Shown here: in pieces, positions 1-12,333 of the stretch | How the letters are laid out: each line of letters begins with the position of its first letter | Position numbering within the stretch: position 1 is the stretch's first letter | Assembly (NCBI RefSeq): GCF_027744825.2 | Contig: NC_071338.1 | Location: 26,526,001-26,590,000, forward strand | Origin: Synchiropus splendidus | Taxonomy: Eukaryota; Chordata; Actinopteri; Syngnathiformes; Callionymidae | Direction: 5' to 3' | Length of the DNA: 64,000 nucleotides | Translations under genes and position numbers: made by a program | The notes under the pieces: model-generated | Told to the model about the DNA's origin: nothing | Database searches by the model: none | Seen by the model: the letters and a program-made list of their open reading frames with translations, nothing else

Positions 1-3000
1 CACGGCCAGGCGTTTTTAGGGTCATGGTTGAGTGTTCAACCAGTGAGTGGCATGTTACCGCTCAGCGAGTCATCACTATTCAAGAGCCTGTTGGGGTATT
101 TGATAGCATCAGGTGCTTCAGCAGGAACCTTTCAGGTGATGGTGGAAAATGCAACCTGCTGTATGGCGGGTCAGCTGATATTGAGGTGACAGTTGTTGCT
201 GGTAAGTCAAAATAGTTTTGCAGATGTGCTCCAGTGCTCCAGTCCACTTGCATAATTGAAGCGGATTATGATTATTCCTAGGTACAAATGTAACCTACAC
301 TGTCCAACATGAAGGCCACGTGATAGCAAACTCATCAGTGGACAAAGGGATCACAGCCCACAACATAACCCTCACCGCGAACATGATGGAAGATCTCGGT
401 CTTGGGTGCAAAAATCTGACTTTGGCCGCCTCCAACAAGGTCACGTCACGCACAGTTTCCAAAGAGCTAGAGCTGTGTGTGCTGGAACCGGTGGACGGTC
501 TCCAGGCCTCGGTTGTAGCTGAGGACGGCGAGTGTCCCAACTCTTCTGACCTGACTGTTGCCATTTCACTGGAGCAAGGAGCTCCAGTTGAGCTTCTCTT
601 CACTCTGACTGGAGCCGAAGACTCAATCTCTGAGACCAGAGACATGCTGAATGGAAGCCACACCTTTATGTTTTCCAGCCCAATTAAAGGTATTTTGAGC
701 TAAGTTAGATTTTGGGACAAAAAACAGCATATCCATGAAAATTCTTATCTATTCTATCACAGGACTCTCCACAGTGAATGTGCGAGCCACAAATGCAATC
801 TCCGCCTCAGATACTGATGTAGACCTTGAAAAAGTCATTCGGAATTGCCAGATTTACTCAAACTCTTCGACTGAGGATTTAAATACCGTAAGCTCACTGA
901 AAAATGCAACAGCATCAGAGCACGTACACTAATTATTTTCTCCATAAACAGGCTGAAGAGGACGTCTCTTTAATAATGAGCGCAGATCCAGAGGTTGTAG
1001 TGGACAACTCCCAGAGTGTTACGCTGGCAGTCAATAGCAGTAAACAGCTACCCAGCCAAGGACTAATATATGAGTGGTCATGTGGTAGGTGGCTGAGTCC
1101 TTCATGTATATTTATGTTTATATCAACTTATATTTAGATCTCAGTTCATGTCTTTTGCCATACTTTTGACTTTGACTCTCTCAATTTCACTACAGAGGAA
1201 TCGTGCAAATGCAGCAACAGCACAAACAAACAAACCCATGTCATAGAGAGAGAATGCCTCCCAAATGCATTTGAATTTGTGAAGTACAGAGTGACTCTTA
1301 AGAAGAAACTGTGGTTCAGAAAATGGACTAAAGTGGCCTCAGCCTCTAAATGCATCAGCGTTTTGCCTAAAGCATTTACAGATGTCAAAATCAGGTAATG
1401 GGAAATATTACAAAAGTGGTTCATGAGTTTCAATTATGGTCCAGCTGAAATAAAATTGCCCGAAAGAAAGTATGATGTAATTTAATATTTTTTACTTTTA
1501 TGCTTCCAGTTGTGATGATTGTACTTCGATCCATGTGAATCATCTTGTGAAGTTGAAACTGAGCTGCAAGGCAACGTGTCCGGACACGGTTTGGTTCATT
1601 GAGGGTCACGAACCTCCTACAGTAAGCCTGACCCTGTTAAAATGTCTTCATCACTCCAGGATGATTCATCATCTGGTTGAGGTCTTCTTGTATTTCCTCA
1701 GGGATCCCTCCAAAGATGTTACTCTCAAGCTGGAAGATATCCTCCCACTGACAAGCAAGATGGCATTTTGGAATATGTAGTACAAAGCCATCACCTTAAA
1801 GCCTCACTTGAGACACAACGCAACATCACTGTGGTTGCTTATGGTAGGTCTGTGCCTTTTGAAAGATATACTTCCTTGTTTTTACTATTATCATCCAAAC
1901 TTTTGTTATTCATCACAGGAAAGAACATGCCCGGTTTTGCCAAATACACATTGCCAATACCGGAGCCAGAACCTACTGAGCAACCTACAACAGCAGCTGC
2001 GACAACAGTTTCGTTTGACAGCGAACCTTCTTGTAGTATCTTCCCACTATCAGGAACAGTGCTTGACGCATTCGACATCACCTGCAAGCCTGGTTCTTTC
2101 TGCTCAGCCGGCTGTGTCTACTGCCTCATGACGGACACAGGTACACCTTATTGGAAGTGTTTGTGACGTATAGTGCTGCAAACACAATATACAAATAAAT
2201 AAATGGAAGAGGCATATAGACTTTTTAGGAGTTGTGTAAATGAAAGTCGGATCCAGATCATTTGAAACAATGCAGATTTGAATCATTGGTGCAGGAATGT
2301 TGATTTAGGTCTTTTCTTTAAAAGAGTGTTGATGATGTCACGTTTCTTGAAGGCAAACATTTGCGCTGCAGTCCTGCAAATGTGTTAAAATCGGTGTACC
2401 TGCCTCATGGAGACGAACGGAGCAACTACAGCCTGACAGTCGTGGTAACAGTGAAAAACCAATTCAAAGAACTCACGACTGATATACCAACTCAGGTTTG
2501 AAATCTTGACATGAAAAATAGATTCATCAAAATAATAAATAATAAAACATAATTTCCATAGGTACGGAACAGTGTCTCCAGTGCGTCTGTGGAGGATCTA
2601 CAGTCAACTTTGGAAGATTCAGTCAGTCAGTTAGAGGATCAAGGTCTGCTCTCTGGCGAAGCCCTCGGGCAAATATTTACTTCCATCTCTGATCTGCTGA
2701 ACTCAGACTCAAGCACAGAACAGAAGGATGCGCGGACGAAGGTAAAGGAGTTTTAATGCTGGCTAGAGAACAATAGACAACATCTATCTCTCTTTCAGTT
2801 AAGAGAGCAGATGCTGACCAAGATGACCTCAGTGCTGCTGGACTCTCCTGCCAATACAAGTCAGGAAGTAGAAGCGACGGCCAAAGTGGTCGTTGGACTC
2901 ACACAGAGATCTGATGAGCTCAGTCCGTCTGCTCAGGTACAACACTGTAATTGATGGCGCTTATCAATGCCAACTAGAGATTAACACGAGAGACTCTGCC

Positions 3001-3415
3001 TGTTGAGTAACATGTTAAATCAGGCTCGGGTGAAACTGATTCATTTTGAAGATTGATTTTTTTTGCGATACATTTGGGGTAATTTGGTTGGTTGAATGAA
3101 TGTTTCCAATGACCCAGATGCTGAAGGCACAGAATCACAAGATGACTTTGGAGTTGACAGATTTTTTGCAAAGACAAATACTACTGACTAACACACACAA
3201 AGAGAAATGACAGCGACATTCTCATGAAAACCTGTTTTTTATTATTATGTTGCTCTCCTCCCTGACAGGAAGAAGCCAGTTCATTACTGGTGGACCTCAG
3301 CTCATCTCTCAGCACCATCAACGTAGTCCAGTTTGAGGAGGACGGAGGTGAAATTTTGCAAGTTGCTGCACCCATTGTCGAAGCAGCAAGTAACATCCTT
3401 AATGTTTCAGCAAAT
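1..3415 (+). other. pkd1l2: pkd1l2 ectodomain, REJ-like region
   Basis: Exons: 1-201 (partial), 282-689, 763-887, 952-1084, 1196-1394, 1510-1621, 1702-1843, 1919-2140, 2353-2495, 2562-2741, 2799-2936 and 3269-3415. The translation is a cysteine-containing extracellular sequence with many N-x-S/T glycosylation sites, followed from about 2562 by helical, Ser/Leu-rich sequence of the kind found at the start of GAIN domains. A Pro/Thr/Glu-rich linker occurs at about 1955-2010. Sequence in this region is poorly conserved between polycystins, so the REJ name rests mainly on its position before the GPS. Confidence 0.65.
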
Positions 3416-6400
3416 GTGAGCTTGAAGTGCCACTCACACGCACAGTCATTCGTGTCTTGGCTTTCTAAACATGTCTTTCTCTGCAGGAGAAAGTCTCTAA
3501 CTCTCTGCTTACTGGAATAAACAATGTTCAGAGTGCTTTGTTGAACAACAAGAGGTTGAATGGAGAACCCATTATCATTGACTCTGGTCAGATCAGCGTC
3601 TACGTAAACAGGTGAGTCATCCAAGAGTCGGAGATGTTCGGGATGGCACGGTTAACTTCTCTGTCCACAGAGTGTCTCCGGCAACCATGAACATGCAGGA
3701 TATCAATGCCAATAAGAACAGCTCATCGAAATTCAGCTTTCCCACTCTGCCTGCTCATGTGCTCTCTCCAGATGAGCCCGTGGATGTTAGAGTAAGTAAG
3801 AACAGAGACGGACAAGAGTTTGAAAAGAAAACCCTATAAGAAGATATTTGTATGCAAGGATAACCTTGGTGGTAAAGCAAAATATGAGCTCAGTTCATAA
3901 TGTTCCATCTGAATAATGACAGTAGATTCTTTTCTGAAGTAAATATTATTTGCGAAGTCGAAAAGCAGTTGTCAGATATTTTGATCCTTACTTTCCCCTC
4001 TGCCGTCAGTTTGTTGAATTTGTGATTAGGTTTTATTATATTTTATTTTTGTATGTTTTTGTTCATGACAGCACTTTATTCTGAAGCACTTTCTTAGTTG
4101 GTGGGCTCCCCACTGACCATGGCAATAAAGTTGATTCTGATTCTGATACTTATGAGTGCCCTAATAAAACCAGCAAATACACAATTCTCTCATATCAGAC
4201 TTTCATCATTTTGACAATCAAATAAAGCCATGACTATAATGTACTATCTTACTATATTATTTCTTCCAGATGATGAGTTTTGATAAAAATCCATACTCGT
4301 GGAAGGAGGATAACATCACTGGGACAGTGGGATCAGTCTCTCTCACCAAAATGGATGGCACAGTCATCTCTGTGGAAAACTTGCCTGAGGAGATCGAGGT
4401 ATTTATCAAGTCAAAAAGCCACTCATATGCAAAATTCTGCTTTGGTTCCTCTGAATCTTTTTCTCTACTTGGCAGATTCTCCTCCCCAGACCCAGTGCAG
4501 GGCAGGACAACACCACAGTTCTGGACCTGAGCAGTTTCAGCACAGTAACCATTGACATTCCATCTCCTGATGTTACACTCGTGCTGAAAATGGAACCATC
4601 GCAAAACATTTCCCTTATGCTTTATCTGGGCTATAAAGAATATCCGAGTAATGACGACTATGTAGCCAGGACCAAACTCCCTGTTGAGGGTTTAACAGAA
4701 GGTACATTTTAAGTTTAATGTTTTCCAGTGTACATACAGATATGAAGTTTTCCAGAATCTTAATCTAGACTACTGACAGTTTACAGTTGATTTTAATATG
4801 CACCGCTGTGCGAACTGAGCCTTGCAATAAAACAGACTTTAAATTGATTCTCGTCGACTCGATCCGGAAACATCCATGCACGTGAATTTATTTCAGTTTC
4901 GGCGTATAGTCATTAAAATCTTAAAGTTATCCACTGTCCAACATGAGGACACATGAGTTTACCATGTCATTTTTCATCTTCACACAGAGGAACAATATAC
5001 CTGGGTTTTGGGTCCTAATGAGAGAAGTGGAGACGTCGGAGTACACTTCCTGGTTTTAAAGCCGATTGTTGAGCCAGGCGTCAAATTCATCAACGCCTCT
5101 GTCGGTGTCAGAACCATCGCTGCGCAGTGCAAGTTCTGGAATGAAACTGAGAGTTCTTGGAGTGAAAATGGCTGCAGGGTGAGCTTGCAGCAGCACAGTG
5201 TGATTGTCTTTAGATGCTTCAATATTGAACCTCCTTATTCACACAGGTTGGTCCGCTGACAACAGACACTGTCACCCAGTGTCTCTGCAACCACTTGACA
5301 TTCTTCGGCAGCTCTTTCTTCGTCATGCCAAACTTGGTGGACGTCTCGCGCACAGCAGAACTTTTTGCCACTTTTGCTAACAATCCTGTGGTGGCTTGTT
5401 TTGTCGGGGCCATTGTGTTAGTTTATTTACTGGTGGTCATCTGGGCAAGGAGGAAAGACATACTTGATTCAGCTAAGGTAAAGACATTTGTTATTGTAAA
5501 TACGTGTTGTTACTTAGCAATGCTGTTATTACCCTATTATTATTAAAAAAAAACAATTAATTAATAATAAAATATAAAATTATATATATATTCAATCTAT
5601 GATGTAAAATAAAAACTAAGCTTCACGTTTTATTCTTACAGGATTTTATTCATCATTTTAAACTATATATTCATCACTCAAATGAGGTCGATCTGTAAAA
5701 CTTCTATTCACCCACCAGGTTAAAATAACGCTGCTTGAAGACAATGACCCCTTGGCTGAATATCGCTATATGCTCCACGTCAGCACTGGACATCGGCACG
5801 GTGCAGCCACCTCCGCTCAGGTTAATCCACTGATGGCAACATGTGTCTTTGACAGAGCATATCTAATGGAACTTGTGTTGGCTCTCGTGTAGGTGACGGT
5901 TACCTTGATCGGGACGGAGGGAGAGAGCGAACCCCACCACCTGACCGACCCCGAGAAGCCTGTGTTTGAGCGGGGCGGAGAGGATATGTTCCTTTTGACG
6001 ACACATTTTTCTCTAGGTGACCTGCAGGGCATTCGGCTGTGGCATGACAACTCCGGGTCGCATCCTGCTTGGTAGGAGGCCACCCACTGACTGAATACAG
6101 CAGCTAGTTTTGTAATGTGATTCATTGTCCATGCAGGTATGTGAACAAAGTCACAGTGCAAGACCTGGAAAGCGGCCAGAAATGGCAGTTTCTCTGTAAC
6201 TCCTGGCTTTCTGTGGATGTGGGAGAATGCACTCTGGACAAGGTTTTCCCGGTGGCCACAGAGGAGGATTTAAAGAGATTTAGGTAACACTAGGCGCACA
6301 TTGGAAGGAGCGCTACAACTTCAACTTCTCATTCAATGCTTTCTCATCTGTCCAGTAATCTCTTCTTCATGAAGACAGCTAAGGATTTCAGTGATGGCCA

Positions 6401-9400
6401 CATCTGGTTCTCGGTAGTCAGCCGGCCTCCGTGCAGCACTTTCACCCGGGTGCAGCGGGTCTCTTGTTGTTTCTCCCTTCTGCTGTGCACCATGCTGACC
6501 AGCATAATGTTCTGGGGGATTCCCACAGATCCCTCTGAGCAGACCATGGACCTGGGTATGTCTGCCGCACATTAAAGCACATGCCTGAAATAGAAAGGTC
6601 TAAAAAGACCTGCGTTTATGCTGTTTAACTTTAGTGCTGGTTCTTGGAGAGGCCAACATTGTTCATCCTGAATGTGTTTTTGAAGAGTTAGTCGGATGAG
6701 CAGTTTCTTCAAACACAATTAGAGTCAACATTTTGTTAAAATTTGACAATAACCGATGTATCTGTCTCCATTTCCTTCAACTTTTCAACATGTTGTGAGC
6801 ATTTGGTTCAAATGGTTGCATGTTGTCAAGTGACTGGCTACTGATCTGTGCAAATGTGTTTTTCAGGTCACATTGAATTTACCTGGCAGCAAGTGATGAT
6901 TGGTATTCAAAGTTCGATCATCATGTTTCCCATAAATCTACTCATTGTGAGCATCTTCAGAAACACTAGACCCCGAGAAAAAGTGGTGAAAAAAGACCAA
7001 TCCAAGCAGACTAAGAGTGGACGAGTCTCTCCCTCGGACAGGTCATTAGGTCAGCACAAGGACATTACAGCAGACACTGTGTGCAAGGTGAGCATACTGA
7101 AAGAGTGATTTCGCTCTTGTGTTTATTAACCTTTGCTTGGATACTAGGATATAAAGAGAATTGCCCAATCGCTGTCCAAGACAATGAAGAGCCCTCTGCC
7201 CCACCTGGACTTTCCATCTGCTCAACCAGTGGACATCAACACCCTGCTGTCCTTGGTTGAAGACATCATCCGACATCAAAACCGAGCAGCCAGTGACTTC
7301 TACACTGATGACTCTAAAAGGGAATGTTCAATGATCCTGAGTTTAGGATCAGTGGATCTACAAGGTAAACATGTTCTCAAAACTCGCAAGTAAATCCCTT
7401 CATGCTTTCATCTCCAAATTCTGAACCAGAAGAGACATGAACTTCCATTTATGATCATTAAATTCACATGGAGTGAAGAAATTGTCGCAATAATATGGAT
7501 TCATCATTGTTGGCGGGTTAAAAGTTTAGAAAATGTTTCTTTAACTACCCTATTTTTTCTGTAGAAAGCAGCGGGCACGGCAGCCCAGAGAGGAGCCCAG
7601 ATGGGGCTCAAAAGAAAAGCAACAATGGTCGGTATCTGTACAGGCAGCTTCGTCATGTCGAGAAGGAGCTGGGTCTTCTGGGACCTTCTCGTTTTCCAAA
7701 CCCAAATGGCTACGACCGAGCCATGCAGCAGGTGCAGGGGATGAAGGGTCTTCTGCAGTACCACCTTCCCTCTTCAACCTTCGAGGGAGTTCCGTTGGAG
7801 CGCAGCTCCAGTCCTGACGACAGCCTCAACGGGGCCCCCGCCAAGAAGTGCTGTCAAGGGGGGCTTCCGTGGTGGTTTGTGTTCATCGGATGGATTCTTG
7901 TTATCGCGACCAGTGGCGTATCTGGGTATTTTACCATGATGTACGGCTTCACGTATGGAAAGGACAAATCCATTAGCTGGCTGATCTCCATGCTCGTCTC
8001 TTTTTTTGAGAGTCTCTTCATCACTCAGCCTCTGAAGGTGAGGACCGTAGGGAGGTTAAACATGTAGTCTATGTAGCATAATACCTGAGATGTACGTATT
8101 TAAAGACTGCTGTCATCACAGGTTCTTGGATTTGCTGCTTTCTTTGCCCTGGTTTTAAAGAAGGTTGATCAGGAGGAATTCGGGGACCCACAGTTGGATG
8201 AGAGCCTCAGCAATCCAGGTAGTCCTGCCTAAAATGATGTTCTTGCATAACTAATATGGCCAGCTTACTAAGTAAAATTCTTAGATGACATCGATGCCGT
8301 GCGAATGGCGAGAAGAGACAGCTCCAGCAGTTTTTATCAACCACCTCCACCCACTGACATAGAAAAGATCCGAAGCAACATGATCAAAGAGCAGAAGGTC
8401 TTTGCTCTGATTCGAGAGATTCTGGGTAAAATCATCATCTATGAATCCTTATCTGAAGTTGACATGCACACAAGGTTGCTGAAGAATGGTGCCTGTCTGA
8501 TGCAGCATACGCAGGTTTCATGTGGATGCTGCTCCTGGTGGCGTACGGTCAGAGGGACCCCAATGCTTTTTTCTTGACTCAGCATATCCGGCAGAGCTTC
8601 AGCAAAGGAATCTCAGACAGTATGAGTCTTCAAGATGTGTTCACATGGGCCAATACAACCTTACTGAGCAGCCTGTTTGGGGAGTATCCTGGTGAGTCTT
8701 CATTTACAATAAGAACATTTCTTCTGAAATAATAAACAGAACAAAACAGAATTCATGTCTCTATGATCTCCTCAAACCAGAGCCAAAGCCAAACCAAGTC
8801 ATCGACATTGCCATATGAAACGAACTATAGATCTGTCAAGTTCTCTCATTTTAAACTACAAATATCCTCAAGTCTCACAGTTTAAAAAAAAACAGTTAAT
8901 GCTTACTTAATGCTATTTAAATTTCCTTCCCAGGATTCATCACTGATGGGAACTCAATCCTGGTGGGGAATGCTCGTCTTCGGCAGCTGAGAGTGAAGCC
9001 AAACTCATGCACCATTGCTCGCTCCATGCAACAGTCGGTCGACGACTGTCATGCGCCATACTCCTGGGAGTTGGAGGACATGGGCTCTCATGGACCAGGG
9101 TGGACCTTCGATGTGGTGGGTAACAACTCCCAGGATCTTGAAAGTCCATGGCAGTACCAGTCACAAGGAAAACTGAGAGCCTTTCCCATCTGGGGCAGCG
9201 TAAAGTTGTACAGAGGAGGAGGGTTTGTCGTGACTCTTGGGCCAGATTTACAGAATTCGAGCAGGTAGTTTATCTAACCTGAGAAGTGTAAATCCCAAAA
9301 GTTAAGATATTAACAAGCTCATTTTCTTGTTGTGTCTGCACAGGACCCTCCAGTATCTTCATGAAAGTCGCTGGCTTGACACTTACACGCAGGCGCTTTT

Positions 9401-10230
9401 TGTTGAGTTCACCGTTTATAATGCCAATGTCAACCTGTTCTGCATTGTCACTCTTATATTGGAGACCACAGCCATTGGTAAGTTGTTGAAGTTGCAGGAA
9501 CCGTGCACCGTAAAAGAGAGTATGAAGTATGTTCATGAAGGTGCATAAATTATGTGATTTGTTTAGGGGCTTTTCAGTTCCGAAGTGAACTGCAAAATGT
9601 TCGTCTGTACCAGTCCACGGGTGGTCTGCACATCTTCGTCATGGCATCGGAAGTCATTTATTTCCTGTTCATTTTGCACTACATGTTTGTTCAGGTATCT
9701 TCTTTTTTTGTCTTGCGTCAATACTACGCTAGACTAGACTAGACTACACTAGACTACAATAATTTCACAGGATTACCAGAGACCAATTCATTCATTTCAA
9801 AGTCTTGCTCTTGCTTAAGCTTCGCCTCTTTACACTTTGCCTCTCAGGGAAAGCAGATGAAGGTGCAGAAATGGGCCTATTTCAAGAGCAAATGGAACCT
9901 ACTGGAGATGGCGATTATCATTCTAAGCTGGAGCGCACTGTCCGTTTTCACCAAGAGGACTGTACTGGGGAATCGGGACATGGAGTACTACCAGAACCAC
10001 AAAGACCAGTAAAGTTATTTGGTTTGAAACTTTTCACAGCCAATTCTGATATTAATGTTAATAAAGATAAATGCATGCATGTATGTTTTGGCAAATATTA
10101 AATAGCATTCAGGAGAATTTACATGACTATTCATTAAGCCACTGTTAAATATTACTCTCTATAAATATTTTTTTACAAATATTTTGCCAAAATTTTTAAA
10201 AAGTATTTAATGTGGAATCAAGGGAGTATT

Positions 10231-10293
<63 letters not shown>

Positions 10294-11539
10294 CAACCAT
10301 AGCATTGACAAAAAAAACCTTAAATAACAGGGGTATGATCTGCAAACATTTGCTTGTATTGTGGTGCTCAGATTTGCTAGTTTCCAAGAGACAGCGAGGG
10401 CAGATGCGGTGCTGGGATATCTGATCGCCTTCCTGGTTCTGCTAGCAACAATCAAACTGTGGCACCTGCTGAGACTGAACCCGAAGCTGCACATGATCAC
10501 AGCCACTCTGCAGCGAGCCTGGACGGACATCTCTGGCTTTCTGGTGGTCATATCCATCATGTTCCTGGCTTACTCTATTGCTGTGAGTGGTTTCCCATAC
10601 TGGATCGTAAAGTGTGTCCTTTCCACAATCTGCACTTAGGAGGCCATGAATCACAAAAGGGTTTTTTTCAACACAGTTGTTCAATGTTGTTGCTTTTTTT
10701 CAGTCTAACTTGATGTATGGATGGAAGCTGTACTCCTATAGGACCTTACTCGATGCTGCTCAGACGATGGTCAGTCTGCAGTTGGGCATATTTAACTATG
10801 AGGAGGTGAGACATTAAGTGTGTTTTGCTTATCTGTAATATTCTACCTCGTGTGTACATTATGTTCCGTCCACAACCAAGTGTCAGGTGATTCAGCTGTT
10901 CTCAATGATGCAATGCCTCGTTGCTTTTATCCAACAGCTGCAGGTTTACCAATGTATTTAGCATTTACTATAACTTGCATGACTGCTCTTAGTTTGTTAG
11001 TTTTAGCAACATGTTGAAAGCCCTAAAAAACTATGTTTAAAATAATTTTTCCACTTATACTTTTCTAATTTACTGTACTACAGAGGGAATATTAATTTTA
11101 TGGATTTTTTTTTGCCTTAAAAAATACAAAAATGTGCTGTAAAAAACTTCTGATTTTATGTATACATGAATATCATTTTTTAGGTTTTGAATTATAACCC
11201 AGTCCTTGGAGCATTCCTCATCGGTTCCTGTATTGTGTTCATGACCTTTGTGGTGCTGAACCTCTTCATCTCCGTCATTCTCGTGGCTTTCAGCGAAGAA
11301 CAGATTCATCACAAGGTATCCTTTCTTCTTTAGTGAAAATTTTGAATTTAAAAAAACAATGAATGTTCCAGGTCAATCTCTCCTAATAATAATCTCTCCT
11401 ACTCTTGAAGCCATCAGAGGAAGAGGAGATTGTGGACCTGATGCTGATGAAATTCTGTAGTTTGTTTGGAATCAAATGCAAGAAACCTGGCGGTGATGGA
11501 CCCACAAATCCCTCTGGTCCCTCCACGATTTCATCATGA
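1..11539 (+). CDS. pkd1l2: Polycystin-1-like protein 2 (partial, 5' end outside the window)
   Basis: About 2150 codons of a large 11-pass membrane protein, joined from 36 exons whose phases all agree; base 1 already lies in an open exon. The domain order is REJ-like ectodomain, GAIN/GPS, first membrane helix, PLAT, then a ten-helix polycystin channel-like body, ending with TGA at 11537-11539. That order is diagnostic of the polycystin-1 family. Polycystin-1-like proteins sit in plasma or ciliary membrane and usually pair with polycystin-2-type subunits. I chose PKD1L2 over PKD1L3 from the overall reading of the channel region and from the nearby gcsh, which is next to PKD1L2 in human; PKD1L3 is the main alternative. 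No frameshift or premature stop was seen. Introns 2937-3268, 6556-6866 and 10806-11183 hold nothing I recognise. Exon coordinates are given in the domain entries. Confidence 0.85.
3487..5477 (+). other. pkd1l2: pkd1l2 GAIN/GPS domain and first transmembrane helix
   Basis: Exons: 3487-3611, 3671-3791, 4270-4398, 4476-4701, 4988-5178 and 5247-5477. The last exon encodes the GPS signature C-L-C-N-H-L-T-F-F-G. In GAIN-domain proteins autocleavage occurs between the Leu and Thr of HL/T, and these residues are intact here. Two further cysteines (in K-F-W and N-G-C-R) lie in the preceding exon as expected for the GPS disulfides. A hydrophobic helix follows at about 5388-5445 and then basic residues (ARRKD), giving an extracellular-to-cytoplasmic orientation. 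Confidence 0.8.
4067..4147 (+). repeat. SINE-like tail repeat, copy 1
   Basis: Inside the pkd1l2 intron 3792-4269. The segment contains a CACTTTATTCTGAAGCACTTTC stretch in two parts, then CCACTGACCATGGCAATAAA and a terminal TTGATTCTGATTCTGAT. The same sequence is present in reverse orientation at 60275-60352. ATCAGAATC-type ends are common in fish SINE/LINE 3' tails. The rest of this intron is AT-rich with no recognised feature. Confidence 0.6.
5719..6283 (+). other. pkd1l2: pkd1l2 PLAT/LH2 domain
   Basis: Exons 5719-5820, 5893-6071 and 6137-6283 encode the cytoplasmic PLAT domain directly after the first helix. Recognisable motifs are the opening strand ending Y-M-L-H-V-S-T-G, the V-T-V-T-L-I-G-T strand, F-x-R-G-G-E-D, the I-R-L-W-H-D-N-S-G core and the closing W-Q-F-L-C-N-S-W-L. 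In polycystin-1 this domain binds phospholipid and Ca2+; that role is inferred here from family membership. Confidence 0.85.
6356..8425 (+). other. pkd1l2: pkd1l2 membrane helices 2-5 and cytoplasmic loop
   Basis: Exons 6356-6555, 6867-7087, 7148-7364, 7565-8037, 8122-8218 and 8285-8425. Hydrophobic helices are visible at about 6455-6525, 6890-6955, 7863-7940 and 7970-8160. A long polar, lysine- and serine-rich cytoplasmic loop (about 6960-7855) lies between helices 3 and 4. This matches the non-channel half of polycystin-1 proteins. Confidence 0.75.
8515..11539 (+). other. pkd1l2: pkd1l2 polycystin (TOP) domain and channel-like module
   Basis: Exons 8515-8691, 8934-9264, 9344-9477, 9567-9694, 9848-10008, 10372-10582, 10704-10805, 11184-11315 and 11411-11539. 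The 8934-9264 exon carries the extracellular polycystin domain (G-N-A-R-L-R-Q-L-R near its start, two cysteines, then a conserved W-x-Y-Q). Later exons carry the voltage-sensor-like helices, the pore region L-Q-L-G-I-F-N-Y-E-E and a long final helix ending V-L-N-L-F-I-S-V-I-L-V-A-F-S. Polycystin-2 has L-G-D at the filter; here the acidic residue is replaced by Ile. The C-terminal tail is short (about 43 codons in the last exon) with no clear coiled coil. Confidence 0.8.
10235..10289. repeat. (TA)n microsatellite
   Basis: A perfect dinucleotide TA tract of about 27 units in the pkd1l2 intron 10009-10371. The rest of that intron is AT-rich and otherwise featureless. Confidence 0.95.
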
Positions 11540-11715
11540 GTACCCAACAGATGAACACTATTTCTGTCTGTGATTAGTATCCACTGTGGCTTGTCTGTGC
11601 TTACTACATATATCAATGTTGTTAGGTCTGGTATATATTGTCGCATATCTGGTCTTGTGAATGATCAATATTTAAGTTGCTCTCACAAGTATCGACATAA
11701 GTGTGTCTGAAATTG

Positions 11716-11749
<34 letters not shown>

Positions 11750-12333
11750 CATGCATTTAATTACACGTAACATAAATAATTTATACATGTGTGCAACGTG
11801 CAAATGCAACGTGTGTGCTTTTGCTGAAAAAAGGATGGGTCAATAAATTATATAAATAAATAATAATAAAAACATGTATATGAACAGTTGCCTTAATGCA
11901 TCATTTCAAGAGGCTGTTTGTAAAATGCAGGAGATAAAGACATTAATGCACTGGAAACTTGCATTAAGGGACAAGAAACATACAGTTTTTAGATCTGTAT
12001 TTTTTGTGGTGGAGTAATAATTCGGTCACAGAATTTGTATATATTTATTTCGTGAGTAGTTGGCTCTGGTTTTTGCATCAGCGAAGTAGTGCGGTGTATG
12101 ATATTTCGTTTCCGACGCCATACGTCACCGGAGTGGGCGTGGTCGGTGCGTGTGTGGCACTGGAGCCTTGTCGTCATGTGTGGGAGGCGGATCACAGAGA
12201 TCGAGCCCGCCAGGTGACAGCGGAGGCTTCTCTTGGTGCTTCGCGACCACTTTTTTTGTGGGGCTTCACGAGAGACATACTCACATCAAATTGGACCTCC
12301 AGCCTTTCGACTTCTTCTGCTCGGAGGGTTGAG
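11540..12333 (+). other. pkd1l2 3' UTR, spacer and nfat5 5' region
   Basis: Only 794 bases separate the pkd1l2 stop from the nfat5 start. A (TA)n tract lies at 11718-11747 and an AATAAA polyadenylation signal at 11842-11847. From about 12090 the sequence becomes richer in CpG and contains a TACGTCA half-CRE and a GGGCGTGG GC-box-like motif, so the nfat5 promoter and 5' UTR are probably here. No TATA box is evident and I cannot place the transcription start. Confidence 0.55.

Noticed and set aside
295..663. Antisense frame across a pkd1l2 exon
   Set aside because: It is a shadow of the in-frame, phase-consistent pkd1l2 exon 282-689 on the other strand.
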